Shown in pieces: positions 9,162-17,989 of a stretch of 64,000 nt of DNA (position 1 is its first letter; every line of letters begins with the position of its first letter). The DNA lies in NCBI RefSeq assembly GCF_039941195.1, contig NZ_JBDVFA010000063.1:1-64000 (forward strand). The letters are read 5' to 3'. This DNA is from Aurantibacter_A sp039941195. Lineage in GTDB: Bacteria; Bacteroidota; Bacteroidia; Flavobacteriales; Flavobacteriaceae. A program made the position numbers and the translations under genes. Under the pieces are notes generated by a model, which searched no databases, had not been told where the DNA came from, and worked only from the letters and a program-made list of their open reading frames with translations.

Positions 9162-9278
9162 GCAAAATGACGACGAAAATTTTGCTACTACCATTTCTTA
9201 ACAAAATATAAAAATAGCTTGCTTTTTTATTCGGTGAAACTTGTTTAATTTGGAATACAATTAAAAACCAGACCACTA

Positions 9279-10745
9279 ATGAGTATCAAAGACAAGAATA
9301 ACAACAAAAATTCTCGTAGAAATTTTATTAAACAAGGGGCATTAGCTTCTTCTATTTTTATTGTACCACGACATGTTTTAGGAGGACCAGGATTTATTTC
9401 ACCGAGTGACCGATTAGCGATTGCTGCAATTGGCGCGGGTGGTAAAGGAGCCAGTGATATTAAAAACGCCTCTGTAAATGGTCGCGAAAAAGTAGTAGCA
9501 TTATGCGATGTAGATTTTTCAGGATCAGCAAAATCATCTGTAAAACGTTTTCCAAAGGCTAAACTATTTGCGGACTATAGAGAGATGCTCGATAAGAAAA
9601 AGAATATTGATGCAGTAACCATTTCTACTCCGGATCATGTTCATGGTCCTGCAGCTAAATATGCAATGGAACGTGGAATTGATGTTTACGTTCAAAAACC
9701 GATGACACACAATATTCGCGAAGCACGTATACTTACCGAAATGGCTCGCGAAAAAAAGATTGTTACTCAAATGGGTAACCAAGGTGGTTCGAATCCGTAT
9801 TTAGACATCGTTCAAAAATGGATAGATGAAGATAAAATTGGAGCAGTTTCTAAAGTTCAAGTTTGGACCAACAGACCTGTTTGGCCGCAAGGCGGACCTT
9901 TTCCAACACCAGACCTTAGTGCGAAACCGAGTGCACTGAATTGGAATCTTTGGCTAGGCCCTTCGCCCACTATTCCATATACACCAAACTTGCATCCTTT
10001 TAGCTGGCGCGGTTGGTGGGATTATGGAACAGGTGCCCTTGGTGATGTAGGTTGTCACTTAATTGATATTCCATTTAGAACCTTAGGTCTTAAATACCCG
10101 ACCGATGCTGAATGTAGTGTTGGTGCTGTTTATTCTGATATGTGGACGGCTGATTACAATCCTGATGGGTGCCCGGCATCGTCTTTCATCACATTACATT
10201 TTGACGCTACCGAAAAAAGTAAATCAAAGATTGAGTTAACATGGAGTGATGGTGGAATTCGACCATCACACCCAGATATTATTCCTGCTGATCACGATAT
10301 AGGTGGAAAAGATAGTGCGAATGGTGTTTTAATTATTGGAGAAAAAGGAATTATTTCTACCAATATAAATGACAGTTCACCCTTAATGCCAAAATTATAT
10401 TTGAATGATGGCACCACAGATTTCGGACCTGAAGTAGAGAATTTTGATGAACCTGAATATGGTCACCAACGTTTATGGGTTGATGCATGTAAAGCAGGTT
10501 TTGGAAGTGAAGAACATTTAGGACTCACCTCCTCTTTCGATTATGCTGGTCCAATGACAGAAACAGTACTTATGGGTAATTTGGCTATTCGTTCGTATTT
10601 GTTACGACGAGAAAATGAAGAAAAGAAAATGGAATTCTTTGGTCGTAAAAAGTTATTATGGGATGGTGAAAATATGCGTATTACCAACTTTGAAGAAGCA
10701 AACCAATTTGTAGGTAGAACCTATCGCAAAGGTTTTGAGGTATAA
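9279..10745 (+). CDS. Tat-exported Gfo/Idh/MocA-family oxidoreductase
   Basis: A 488-residue NAD(P)-dependent sugar oxidoreductase-like protein. The N-terminus carries a twin-arginine motif (SRRNFIKQGALASSIFIVP), so it is likely exported folded to the periplasm. A Rossmann segment follows (LAIAAIGAGGKGASDIKNAS). The family motif appears as VQKPMTHNIREA (EKP in most members, here QKP). The long C-terminal part with WNLWLGPSPTIPY and WWDYGTGALGDVGCHLID is typical of the large periplasmic Bacteroidota/Planctomycetes members. The His in GCHLID is the usual catalytic position. Substrate is unknown; the surrounding genes suggest carbohydrate. It is followed by its own hairpin terminator, so it is probably transcribed alone. 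Confidence 0.93.
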   Translation: MSIKDKNNNKNSRRNFIKQGALASSIFIVPRHVLGGPGFISPSDRLAIAAIGAGGKGASDIKNASVNGREKVVALCDVDFSGSAKSSVKRFPKAKLFADYREMLDKKKNIDAVTISTPDHVHGPAAKYAMERGIDVYVQKPMTHNIREARILTEMAREKKIVTQMGNQGGSNPYLDIVQKWIDEDKIGAVSKVQVWTNRPVWPQGGPFPTPDLSAKPSALNWNLWLGPSPTIPYTPNLHPFSWRGWWDYGTGALGDVGCHLIDIPFRTLGLKYPTDAECSVGAVYSDMWTADYNPDGCPASSFITLHFDATEKSKSKIELTWSDGGIRPSHPDIIPADHDIGGKDSANGVLIIGEKGIISTNINDSSPLMPKLYLNDGTTDFGPEVENFDEPEYGHQRLWVDACKAGFGSEEHLGLTSSFDYAGPMTETVLMGNLAIRSYLLRRENEEKKMEFFGRKKLLWDGENMRITNFEEANQFVGRTYRKGFEV

Positions 10746-10776
10746 TTAAATTTTCACCGTAATTTAGAAACATAAG

Positions 10777-10824
10777 AATACATCGTTTAGCACTTGCGTG
10801 AAGTGCAGGACGATGTATTTTATT
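10777..10824 (+). terminator. Two-tier hairpin terminator after the oxidoreductase gene
   Basis: Outer stem AATACATCGT/ACGATGTATT (10777-10786 with 10810-10819) encloses an inner stem GCACTT/AAGTGC (10790-10795 with 10801-10806). Downstream is TTTTATTT-like sequence. Start-to-end it separates the oxidoreductase from the esterase gene. Confidence 0.75.
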
Positions 10825-10900
10825 TATAAAAATATCTGATAAAATGAGTATTTCGGACTACTATAAAGGTCAGGTCTCTGAAAGTATGAAAATGGAATCA

Positions 10901-12475
10901 ATGAAATTCGTAAGTACTATAATTTGCTTTTTAATACTAGCCACTTCTTTTGCACAACAAGATCCACAATGGGATACTACAAAAAAAAATGAATGGCCAA
11001 AGGAGTGCCAGGTAGTTCGTATCCCTTCAACTATGGATAACGAGCAACAGTCAGCAATTTTTTACGCAGCAACTAAAGAAAATAGCCCTTTAGTGGTTAG
11101 TCTACATACATGGAGTGGCGATTTTACACAGAAAGACACTTTAGTATTCGATTGTATCAAAAAAAATTACAATTACATTCATCCAAATTTTAGAGGTCCT
11201 AATAAAACATTTAAAGCCACAGGAAGCAACTATGTAATTCAAGATATTGAAGATGCAATTGCCTACGCCATTGAACATGGTAAGGTAGATATCAACAATA
11301 TTCATGTTGTTGGTACGAGTGGTGGCGGACATGCTACCCTTCTCACATATATGAATACCAAATATCCAGTAAAAACCTTTTCTGCATGGGTACCAATTTC
11401 AGATATAAAAAAATGGTATTATGAGTCTGAAGGTAGGAGTAATAAATATGCTTTGGATATAGCTTCATCTACTGTGAAAGAATCAAATTTTAATTCGAAT
11501 AATTATTACCTAGGAGAAGCTGAAGCCATAGAACGCTCACCTTTTTATATGAAAACTCCAGTTGAAAATAGAAAAAAAAGCAAACTGTTTTTATATGCTG
11601 GAATTCATGATGGTTATACGGGTTCAGTTCCCATAACACAGTCTTTAGATTTTTACAATAAAATCGTTTCTTCGTTTGACAGTTTAGAAACTGCCGCATT
11701 GGTTCCTCAAAAAGATATTATAGAAATGCTTACCTCTAGAAATTTTAGTAGTAAGGTTAAAGATTCCATAGCTGGACGATTAGTACATTACAAAAAAACG
11801 TATCGCGATTTAATGAAAATTACAATTTTTGAAGGCACGCACGAATGCCTTACCAGTGTTGCTCTTAATCAGGTAACAGGTAATAAAATTTTGGCAATAG
11901 GCGACTCCAATGGGGCTCATAAAAATGGATGGGTGAATCAGTTAAAAAAAACCAACTTTAAAGATTTTGTTTACAACACAAGTATTTCTGGAAATACCAT
12001 TGGGTTTGATAATCTTGATCAACCAAAACTCAATACATTAAAAAATATCGACTCCTATATTACGAAAGCAAATGAGCATTTAGGTGGAATTGATAAGATT
12101 ACAATTATGCTCGGAACCAATGATTGTAAAGCAGTATTTGATAATCGAAAAAATGAAGTTCCACAAAATATGAATTCACTATTGCAAAAAATAAAAGCAC
12201 ATCCTGTTTATTTAAAACACAAACCAAAAATTTTTGTAGTTTCTCCTCCACCTACAGGTGAAGATCACATGATGAAAGAGAAATATCATGGGGCTTCAAA
12301 GAAAGTGAAATGGTTACGGAAAAAATTCAAAAAAATAGCAAAGGTTAACAACTGCAAGTACATTGACATTTATACTACATTAGCTCCGAAATGGTCTTCA
12401 TTGTCAAAAGACGGCATTCACCCAGAGGAAGAAGGTCAGTTATTAATGTCAAAAATGATTGACAAACAAATGTAA
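10901..12475 (+). CDS. Secreted two-domain esterase: alpha/beta hydrolase plus SGNH hydrolase
   Basis: The protein fuses two unrelated serine-hydrolase folds. After a signal peptide (MKFVSTIICFLILATSFAQ, start ATG 10901; an in-frame ATG at 10844 adds 19 residues), residues ~25-325 form a prolyl-oligopeptidase-like alpha/beta hydrolase with nucleophile elbow GTSGGGH (Ser about 140), acid in AGIHDGYTGS and His in EGTHECL. Residues ~330-524 form an SGNH/GDSL hydrolase with block I IGDSNGAH, block III MLGTNDCK and block V DGIHPEEEG. Both active sites look intact. Such pairs usually remove ester groups from plant or algal polysaccharides; here that is inferred from context. The next gene starts within about 40 bp, so they are likely co-transcribed. 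Confidence 0.88.
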   Translation: MKFVSTIICFLILATSFAQQDPQWDTTKKNEWPKECQVVRIPSTMDNEQQSAIFYAATKENSPLVVSLHTWSGDFTQKDTLVFDCIKKNYNYIHPNFRGPNKTFKATGSNYVIQDIEDAIAYAIEHGKVDINNIHVVGTSGGGHATLLTYMNTKYPVKTFSAWVPISDIKKWYYESEGRSNKYALDIASSTVKESNFNSNNYYLGEAEAIERSPFYMKTPVENRKKSKLFLYAGIHDGYTGSVPITQSLDFYNKIVSSFDSLETAALVPQKDIIEMLTSRNFSSKVKDSIAGRLVHYKKTYRDLMKITIFEGTHECLTSVALNQVTGNKILAIGDSNGAHKNGWVNQLKKTNFKDFVYNTSISGNTIGFDNLDQPKLNTLKNIDSYITKANEHLGGIDKITIMLGTNDCKAVFDNRKNEVPQNMNSLLQKIKAHPVYLKHKPKIFVVSPPPTGEDHMMKEKYHGASKKVKWLRKKFKKIAKVNNCKYIDIYTTLAPKWSSLSKDGIHPEEEGQLLMSKMIDKQM

Positions 12476-12516
12476 ACACGTTGAACCTAATTATCGGTAA
12501 ACTAAACACAAAGGCA

Positions 12517-13680
12517 TTGATAAAGAAATATCTATTAGTTTTAAGCATTATCTTTTTGTTAAGTTGCAGCACAAAAAACACGAGTGTCGATTACTTCTGC
12601 CAGGCGGAACCTGATATTACTCCTACCCTGTTTGCTCCAGATTTCATTTCAGTTAAAGGTCGCTTTGAACACGGCATTTCATTTACTCCAGACACCCAAG
12701 AATTAGCATTTGGAATTTTAAATAAAAATGACTTTAGTGGAGAAATTCGCTATTCAAAAAAAGTAAATAATACATGGAATACCCCCGAATCTTTTGAACC
12801 ATTAAAAAACAAAAGTGTTTATCTTCCTTATTTTTCACCCAATGGTACATCAATGTTATTCGCCCAAAACAAATCAAATACAAACAATGGCATTACGGAT
12901 ATTTGGATGCTAGCCAAAAATAATAATGTATGGGAGCAGCCAAAAAAAGTTATTGGTGCAATTAATTCTTCAGCGCGCGAATCAATGGCTAGTATGACCA
13001 TGGATAACAAGATATATTTTTCTTCGAATAGGGATGGAAATGGATTAGCAGATTTATACTTTGCTAATTCTGAAAATGGAAAATACTCAACTGTGGAACG
13101 ATTAGATTCTATTTGCACATTAGGTGATGAAGAAAGTATTTTTATTGCAGCGGACGAAAGTTATTTGATTTTTAGTAGATATGCGTCTAACGATAATGGA
13201 CCCGATTTGTTTATCAGTTATCGAGATAATAAAGGCAAATGGATGGCGCCAACAATTTTAAATACTAAAATTAATACTGCCAATTGGGAAAGACGTCCCT
13301 TTGTGTCTATTGATAATAATTTTCTGTTTTATACAAAACTCACTTTTGATGCTAAAGGATTAGTAGAGTCTGATATTTATTGGGTGAGCACAAAAAAAGT
13401 TTTTAGTCCTTATGTGTTTAATGAAATTTCGGATTTGACAATTAAATCTGGAACGGAATCTAAAACAACTATACCTACAGATTATTTTAAAGATATTGAT
13501 AGTGAGAAATTAAAACTGAGCATAAATCAAAAAGAATTAAATTGGATATCATTTGATGAAGACAAAATGGTATTAACCATGTTTCCAACAAACGCTGGCA
13601 CTTATGAATTAAAATTCACAGCAATGGATAATTATTTAAATTCTACTATGAGTAGTGTGAAAATAATTGTTGAGGAATAA
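12517..13680 (+). CDS. PD40/TolB-like beta-propeller lipoprotein
   Basis: The protein has a lipoprotein signal (IKKYLLVLSIIFLLSCST, lipobox LSC). No ATG is available: the best start is TTG at 12517, giving a compact signal; a TTG at 12481 would add 12 residues. The body contains WD40-like PD40 repeats (FTPDTQELAFGILNK, FSPNGTSMLFAQNKS, MDNKIYFSSNRDGNG, AADESYLIFSRYAS), together a likely propeller. A C-terminal domain (about 310-387) ends with NAGTYELKFTAMDNYLNST, resembling a cadherin/Ig-like fold. It follows the esterase closely and precedes a DUF998-type gene by 11 bp. A binding role in glycan handling is plausible, but no enzyme motif is visible. Confidence 0.8.
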   Translation: MIKKYLLVLSIIFLLSCSTKNTSVDYFCQAEPDITPTLFAPDFISVKGRFEHGISFTPDTQELAFGILNKNDFSGEIRYSKKVNNTWNTPESFEPLKNKSVYLPYFSPNGTSMLFAQNKSNTNNGITDIWMLAKNNNVWEQPKKVIGAINSSARESMASMTMDNKIYFSSNRDGNGLADLYFANSENGKYSTVERLDSICTLGDEESIFIAADESYLIFSRYASNDNGPDLFISYRDNKGKWMAPTILNTKINTANWERRPFVSIDNNFLFYTKLTFDAKGLVESDIYWVSTKKVFSPYVFNEISDLTIKSGTESKTTIPTDYFKDIDSEKLKLSINQKELNWISFDEDKMVLTMFPTNAGTYELKFTAMDNYLNSTMSSVKIIVEE

Positions 13681-13691
13681 TTAGCGTACTT

Positions 13692-14324
13692 ATGAATAAT
13701 AAACTTGTCTTTTATATCGGATTAATTGGAGTGGTTGTATTTGCGAGCACTTGTATTATTGGTGGACTTTTAATTGAAAATTATAGTATAACTAGTCAGT
13801 ATATAAGTGAAACTTTTGCAATAGACGCTGAATATGGAATGCAATTAAGAATTTTTGGTCATATTCCAAGCGGCCTTCTATTTGCCTTGTATGGATTTTT
13901 CGCATATAATTTTTTTGCTTCTTCCAAATTGATAAAAATGGGATTTATTGGCCTAGGTATATTTTATGGTATTGGAACAATTGTAGTAGCGATATTCCCA
14001 TGTGATAGCGGTTGTAATAGTGAATTTATTAATCCAAGTATATCACAAGTCATTCATAATTTAATGGCCTTATTGGTATACATTTTTGTTCCACTGAGTA
14101 TTATTGCAACAGGTATAGGTTTAAGAAAATTTGAGCAGTTTAAAAGTCTCTCTAGCATAGCTTTAGCTCTAGGAATACTTAGTGCCGCATTTGTCTATAT
14201 ACTAATCACTAATCCCAATTCAGAATTTAAAGGGCTTTATCAACGTGTAATTGAATCGCTAATTTTAATATGGATACTTGTTAGTGCTTTTAAAATAAGA
14301 ACTAGTAAATTCGCTAAAAACTAA
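13692..14324 (+). CDS. DUF998-type integral membrane protein
   Basis: A 210-residue protein with about six hydrophobic transmembrane segments (LVFYIGLIGVVVFASTCIIG at the start; FIGLGIFYGIGTIVVAIFP; LMALLVYIFVPLSIIATGIG). The segment SQYISETFAIDAEYG after TM1 and the FPCDSGC loop between TM3 and TM4 are typical of the DUF998 family. No function is established for these proteins. It begins 11 bp after the PD40 lipoprotein gene and so is probably in the same transcript. The gap to the PL7 gene contains a possible new promoter. Confidence 0.75.
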   Translation: MNNKLVFYIGLIGVVVFASTCIIGGLLIENYSITSQYISETFAIDAEYGMQLRIFGHIPSGLLFALYGFFAYNFFASSKLIKMGFIGLGIFYGIGTIVVAIFPCDSGCNSEFINPSISQVIHNLMALLVYIFVPLSIIATGIGLRKFEQFKSLSSIALALGILSAAFVYILITNPNSEFKGLYQRVIESLILIWILVSAFKIRTSKFAKN

Positions 14325-14396
14325 CATTGCTCTTTAGTAAGTTCATTTAAATGAGTATTGCAAGTAAAAAGGTTATCTTTATTAAACACCTCTTGG

Positions 14397-14431
14397 CTAT
14401 TTTTGTTTGATTTTATGGATTACAAAAATAG
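14397..14431 (+). promoter_or_regulatory. Inverted repeat overlapping a -7 box upstream of the PL7 gene
   Basis: Perfect 10-bp arms CTATTTTTGT (14397-14406) and ACAAAAATAG (14422-14431) are separated by 15 bp. The left arm contains TATTTTTG (14398-14405), an exact match to the TANNTTTG -7 element. No clear -33 box was found. The site lies 33-67 bp before the ATG, the usual place for an operator. Confidence 0.42.
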
Positions 14432-14463
14432 ATTTCAAATTATTTAACTTTAATTCTAAGATC

Positions 14464-15564
14464 ATGATTAAAAATAAAATTACGTCGGTTTCCACAATTT
14501 TTATTCTTAGTATAGTTCTAGTCTTCAGTAGTTGTAACAATAAAGCAAAGAAGACAGTTGAAACTGAACCAGACAAAGAAGTAGATGAAACTGTTTATGC
14601 GAGTGACGTCGTTCCATTTTTTGATGATTGGAAATTAATATTAGGTGATGGATCTAATGTAGGTATCGCCAATAAATTTGAAAATAGAGATTTCTTTTAT
14701 ACTACCAATGATGATAAAACTAATTGGATAGTTTTTAAAGCACCTAATGGTGGTGACACCCACGGCACTTCCAATAATACGAGAACTGAATTGGCACAAA
14801 TTAAAAAATGGTATCCTAAAACTGCCAATGATAAATTAACAGCTACACTAAAGGTGATGAACGTATCTGCTACCGGTGATGCTCGTGTTGCTGCTTCGCA
14901 TGCGGTTGTTGTAGGCCAAATCCATAGTGCTGACGCGCATGAAAATGAACCACTAAAAATATTTTACAAGAAATTTCCTGGCCATACCAAAGGTTCTGTT
15001 TTTTGGCATTATGAAATAAATACTGCGGGAGACGATAATTCTGTTCGATGGGATTATTCAACTGCCGTTTGGGGTAATGATTTTTCTGTTGTTGGCAGTG
15101 ATGAAAATACGTATCCAGATGAACCCAAAGATGGTATTGAATTAGGAGAAGAATTTAGTTATGAAATTATAGTTAAAGATGGAATTATGAACTTAAAATT
15201 CTCAAGTGAAGGACATGAGACCAAAACGTTTACCAAGAACTTAATTGAATCTGATTTTACAACGAAGGCTGATATTCCAGAACAGACGCAAAAATTATTT
15301 GTACCTATTGGTCAAGATGGTGTAGAACGTAAAAGCGCATACACTGGTGAAGGTTGTTTTTTTAAGTTAGGTTGTTACAATCAAACTAATGGAAAGTCTC
15401 CTGAAGTAAATATGAACTGGTGTTCTGGTGCTGAAACGCATAATGGTGATATTCAAAAGCAATATGCAGATGGTAACTACTCCGAAGTTTGGTTTAAGAC
15501 AGCAAGTATTACAGTAAGTGATGCAGCTGTGTCTAACGAAGGTTATTTTGCTAAAAATGATTAA
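14464..15564 (+). CDS. Polysaccharide lyase family 7 (alginate lyase) lipoprotein
   Basis: PL7 enzymes cleave alginate by beta-elimination. All three family signatures are visible: RTELAQ (Arg about 107), the QIH motif in VVGQIHSADA (Gln 152, His 154) and FFKLGCYNQ (Tyr 305), a variant of the usual YFKAGxYNQ. The start is the ATG at 14464, giving a lipoprotein signal (MIKNKITSVSTIFILSIVLV, lipobox SSC) and a 366-residue product, so it is probably surface- or periplasm-anchored. The domain fills residues ~45-360 with no extra carbohydrate-binding module. Map follows after 32 bp. Alginate is a brown-algal polymer, which fits the mannitol dehydrogenase elsewhere in the window. Fine specificity (M, G or MG blocks) cannot be told by eye. 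Confidence 0.92.
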   Translation: MIKNKITSVSTIFILSIVLVFSSCNNKAKKTVETEPDKEVDETVYASDVVPFFDDWKLILGDGSNVGIANKFENRDFFYTTNDDKTNWIVFKAPNGGDTHGTSNNTRTELAQIKKWYPKTANDKLTATLKVMNVSATGDARVAASHAVVVGQIHSADAHENEPLKIFYKKFPGHTKGSVFWHYEINTAGDDNSVRWDYSTAVWGNDFSVVGSDENTYPDEPKDGIELGEEFSYEIIVKDGIMNLKFSSEGHETKTFTKNLIESDFTTKADIPEQTQKLFVPIGQDGVERKSAYTGEGCFFKLGCYNQTNGKSPEVNMNWCSGAETHNGDIQKQYADGNYSEVWFKTASITVSDAAVSNEGYFAKND

Positions 15565-15596
15565 GGCAATTACTACAATACTTTTAATAAAATTTT

Positions 15597-16361
15597 ATGT
15601 CAATAACTAAGGAATCCGAATTAACCGGAATGAAGGAGATTAGTGAAGTTGTGGGTACTACCTTAAGATTAATGAGCGCCTATGTAAAAGTTGGCATGTC
15701 TACCAAAGAATTAGATGATTATGGTGGGAGCATCTTAAAAAGATACGGAGCTAAATCTGCTCCTTACGAAACATATGATTTTCCGGGTTACACCTGTATA
15801 AGTGTTAATGAAGAAGCAGCACATGGCATTCCATCTATCCATAAAATATTGAAAGAAGGCGATTTAATTAATATCGACGTTTCTGCTGAATTAAAAGGAT
15901 TTTGGTCTGACAATGGTGGGTCTTTTGTGTTGGGAAACGATATTCATAATCACCAACCGCTTGTTGATGCTTCTAAACATATTTTACACAAAGCTATTAA
16001 TGCAATAAAGGGAGGGGTTAGAATATCCGAAATTGGCTACATTATAGAAACAGAAGCAAAGAAATCTGGATTTAAAGTTATTAAAAATTTAGCCGGTCAT
16101 GGTGTCGGTCGCAGTTTACACGAAGAACCGGAGAATATTTTAAACTACCGGGTTAAAACAAATAGGGAAAGGTTTAAAAAAAATACAACAGTGGCCATTG
16201 AAACATTTATCTCAACAAGATCTAACAATGCTGTAGAATTAAATGATGGTTGGACTTTAGTTGGTGACAAAGGTGGCTATATAACACAGCATGAACAAAC
16301 CATCTTAATTACAGATAATACTCCCATTGTTTTAACAGCTTCAAATGGTATGTGGAATTGA
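15597..16361 (+). CDS. map: Type I methionine aminopeptidase
   Basis: Removes the N-terminal Met from new proteins. The 254-residue pita-bread fold retains the five metal ligands: Asp in INIDVSAELKG, Asp in WSDNGGSF, His in GHGVGRSLHEEP, Glu in VAIETFIS and Glu in QHEQTILIT. The length suits a type I enzyme without zinc-finger extension. The motif GDTS normally found at the second Asp is changed to SDNGGS, so it is probably a divergent second copy; the housekeeping map normally sits in the ribosomal-protein operon. Start ATG 15597 is 32 bp after the PL7 stop. No link with alginate is evident. Confidence 0.92.
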   Translation: MSITKESELTGMKEISEVVGTTLRLMSAYVKVGMSTKELDDYGGSILKRYGAKSAPYETYDFPGYTCISVNEEAAHGIPSIHKILKEGDLINIDVSAELKGFWSDNGGSFVLGNDIHNHQPLVDASKHILHKAINAIKGGVRISEIGYIIETEAKKSGFKVIKNLAGHGVGRSLHEEPENILNYRVKTNRERFKKNTTVAIETFISTRSNNAVELNDGWTLVGDKGGYITQHEQTILITDNTPIVLTASNGMWN

Positions 16362-16453
16362 ATTAAGAGCCGCTATTCTTATAAAAAATTAAATGGAATA
16401 TAGTTAAATGTTGCGCCCACAATTTCTCTGAAATATTCATAGGGCATATTCCT

Positions 16454-16484
16454 AAAAACGGAAAAGTCCTTTCGGACTTTTCCG
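16454..16484 (-). terminator. Terminator of the hsp20 stress operon
   Basis: Perfect 11-bp stem (16459-16469 with 16474-16484). Read on the minus strand it has a GAAA tetraloop and is followed by five T (plus-strand A 16454-16458). It ends the minus-strand operon whose last gene stops at 16532. Confidence 0.88.
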
Positions 16485-16531
16485 CAACTGAACAAAATCA
16501 AAACTTCTACAAAAAGAGAATAAAAGATTGA

Positions 16532-17017
16532 TTAATTATCTTCTTCTGGAGTAAAAAATTCGGATTGATATTTATTTAGAAACTTCTTCTGACGTGCAAT
16601 CATTTGCTCACGAATATTATCTAAATCCATAAAATCTTTACCAAAATTACTTCCAAAAAAATCTTGATTAAAAAATCGCTCACTAAAAAGAGAATCTTGA
16701 GAAAAAATATCTTCAAATCCTTCATCTTCAAATCTTGAAAAATTAGTGTAAAACCTAGATTCAAAACTCCGCATTAAACTATCTCTATCTATGGATGAAA
16801 GATTTTCATATTCATTATCAGAAGACCAAGAATAAATACTATCATATCTAATTAAATTCCCTAGTTCATCAAATTCTTTATCCACTTTCCAAGTTCCCTT
16901 AGGTTCTGTCGGATTGCTTTGGTTATCATTTGTTTCAGCTTTTGTGGTCTCACTCTCTTGTCCGTTACAACTAACACTTAATGAAGCTATGATTAAAAAT
17001 AAAATATACTTTTTCAT
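16532..17017 (-). CDS. Small lipoprotein of unknown function
   Basis: About 161 residues. The ATG at 17017 gives a clear lipoprotein signal (MKKYILFLIIASLSVSCNGQ, lipobox VSC); an in-frame start at 17041 would add eight residues before it. The mature part is very acidic and rich in Asp, Glu, Ser and Phe (SRFEDEGFEDIFSQDSLFSE), with a helix near the C-terminus (MIARQKKFLNKYQSEF). It is the last gene of a three-gene minus-strand group with hsp20 and a YodC-like gene, so it may belong to a stress response. No known domain was recognised. Confidence 0.75.
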   Translation of the reverse strand: MKKYILFLIIASLSVSCNGQESETTKAETNDNQSNPTEPKGTWKVDKEFDELGNLIRYDSIYSWSSDNEYENLSSIDRDSLMRSFESRFYTNFSRFEDEGFEDIFSQDSLFSERFFNQDFFGSNFGKDFMDLDNIREQMIARQKKFLNKYQSEFFTPEEDN

Positions 17018-17058
17018 TTTATAAAATTTTAAGCTTAACATTTACAATTTACATTTAA

Positions 17059-17289
17059 CTATGTTTTGAACAAACCACCAGTTTCAATCATTTTTATTAA
17101 ATAGTTTTGGTGGAACACATCAGATTGTCGCTCCCCATTTTCATACCATACACATTCTAAATATCTATCATTAATTACCGAACCTAAAAACGAATCTTTT
17201 TTTGGAACATATTTAAGTACTATCATTTTGGGAGCACCAATTTTTCCCTTTTGTTTTACCCATTCTCCAGGTTTAAATTTTCTTGGCAT
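17059..17289 (-). CDS. YodC/DUF2158-like small protein
   Basis: A 76-residue protein resembling YodC-type DUF2158 proteins. The pattern KPGEWVKQKG, GAPKMIVLKY, LECVWYENGERQSDVFHQNY matches the family layout: a hydrophobic strand, GGPKM-like motif, then CxW and a final strand leading to the FxxxxL region. The fold is probably a small SH3-like barrel. Function is unknown. It sits between hsp20 (99 bp upstream) and the small lipoprotein gene on the same strand, so expression with heat-shock genes is likely. Confidence 0.72.
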   Translation of the reverse strand: MPRKFKPGEWVKQKGKIGAPKMIVLKYVPKKDSFLGSVINDRYLECVWYENGERQSDVFHQNYLIKMIETGGLFKT

Positions 17290-17388
17290 AACAATTTCAT
17301 ACTTAAAGATTAAATTAATTTTATGAAATATGAGGCCGAAAAAATCAGCCTCATACCCACTTACTTAATTTAAAACCAAAAGACTCAA

Positions 17389-17865
17389 TTATGAAATTTT
17401 AATTGTTCTTGCTGGCTTTTGTTTTGCCTCTTCTTTTTTGGGTAAAAGAATACTTAAAATACCATCATGGTAGTTTGCTTGAATTTTATCTTCATCTACA
17501 CTTTCTGGTAAATTAAACGTTCTTTTAAATGAAGAATAACCGAACTCACGTCGCGTAAAGCTTTCATCCTTTTGATCGTTTTCATCTTTAGTTTCAGTAG
17601 AAATCGATAACAATTGATTATCGAGGTCAATATGAAAATCAGACTTTTTTAAACCAGGCACGGCCATATCTACTTTAAAATCATCTGCAGTTTCTTTAAT
17701 GTTTACCTTCGGTAAGGTAATACCAGTATTAAAGTTTGTAGTAAAAACAGACGGTAAATCTCTATTGAAAATATCATCAATCCAATGAGATAAAGTTGGG
17801 AAGCTTGTATTTGAATTAGTGTTTGACAAACCTCCATTTTTAGGAACATTTACTAAATTGCTCAT
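17389..17865 (-). CDS. Hsp20/alpha-crystallin small heat-shock protein
   Basis: ATP-independent holdase that keeps unfolding proteins soluble in the cytosol. At 158 residues it has the standard layout: variable N-terminus (1-50) containing FPTLSHWIDDIFNRDLPSVF, an alpha-crystallin domain (about 52-145) with PKVNIKETADDFKVDMAVPG and the conserved LPESVDEDKIQANYHDGILS, and a short tail. The C-terminal ArTIKIS matches the I-x-I anchoring motif. It heads a minus-strand operon with a YodC-like gene and a lipoprotein. Its upstream region is unusually rich in repeats and palindromes (17892-18024). Confidence 0.95.
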   Translation of the reverse strand: MSNLVNVPKNGGLSNTNSNTSFPTLSHWIDDIFNRDLPSVFTTNFNTGITLPKVNIKETADDFKVDMAVPGLKKSDFHIDLDNQLLSISTETKDENDQKDESFTRREFGYSSFKRTFNLPESVDEDKIQANYHDGILSILLPKKEEAKQKPARTIKIS

Positions 17866-17891
17866 AATAACAAAATTTTAAATTAAACATT

Positions 17892-17907
17892 ATTTCAAAT
17901 TTGAAAT
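17892..17907. promoter_or_regulatory. Palindrome in the hsp20 leader
   Basis: ATTTCAAATTTGAAAT is a perfect 16-bp palindrome 27-42 bp upstream of the hsp20 start codon. More ATTTC/GAAAT elements follow (17917-17931). It could be an operator or part of a melting leader structure; neither can be proved from sequence alone. Confidence 0.4.
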
Positions 17908-17989
17908 CAACAACGATTTCGAAAATATTTCAGCAAAAAAAATGCCAAAATAAAATTATATTTTCTTCCCTTTTAATTTTAAGTTTATC

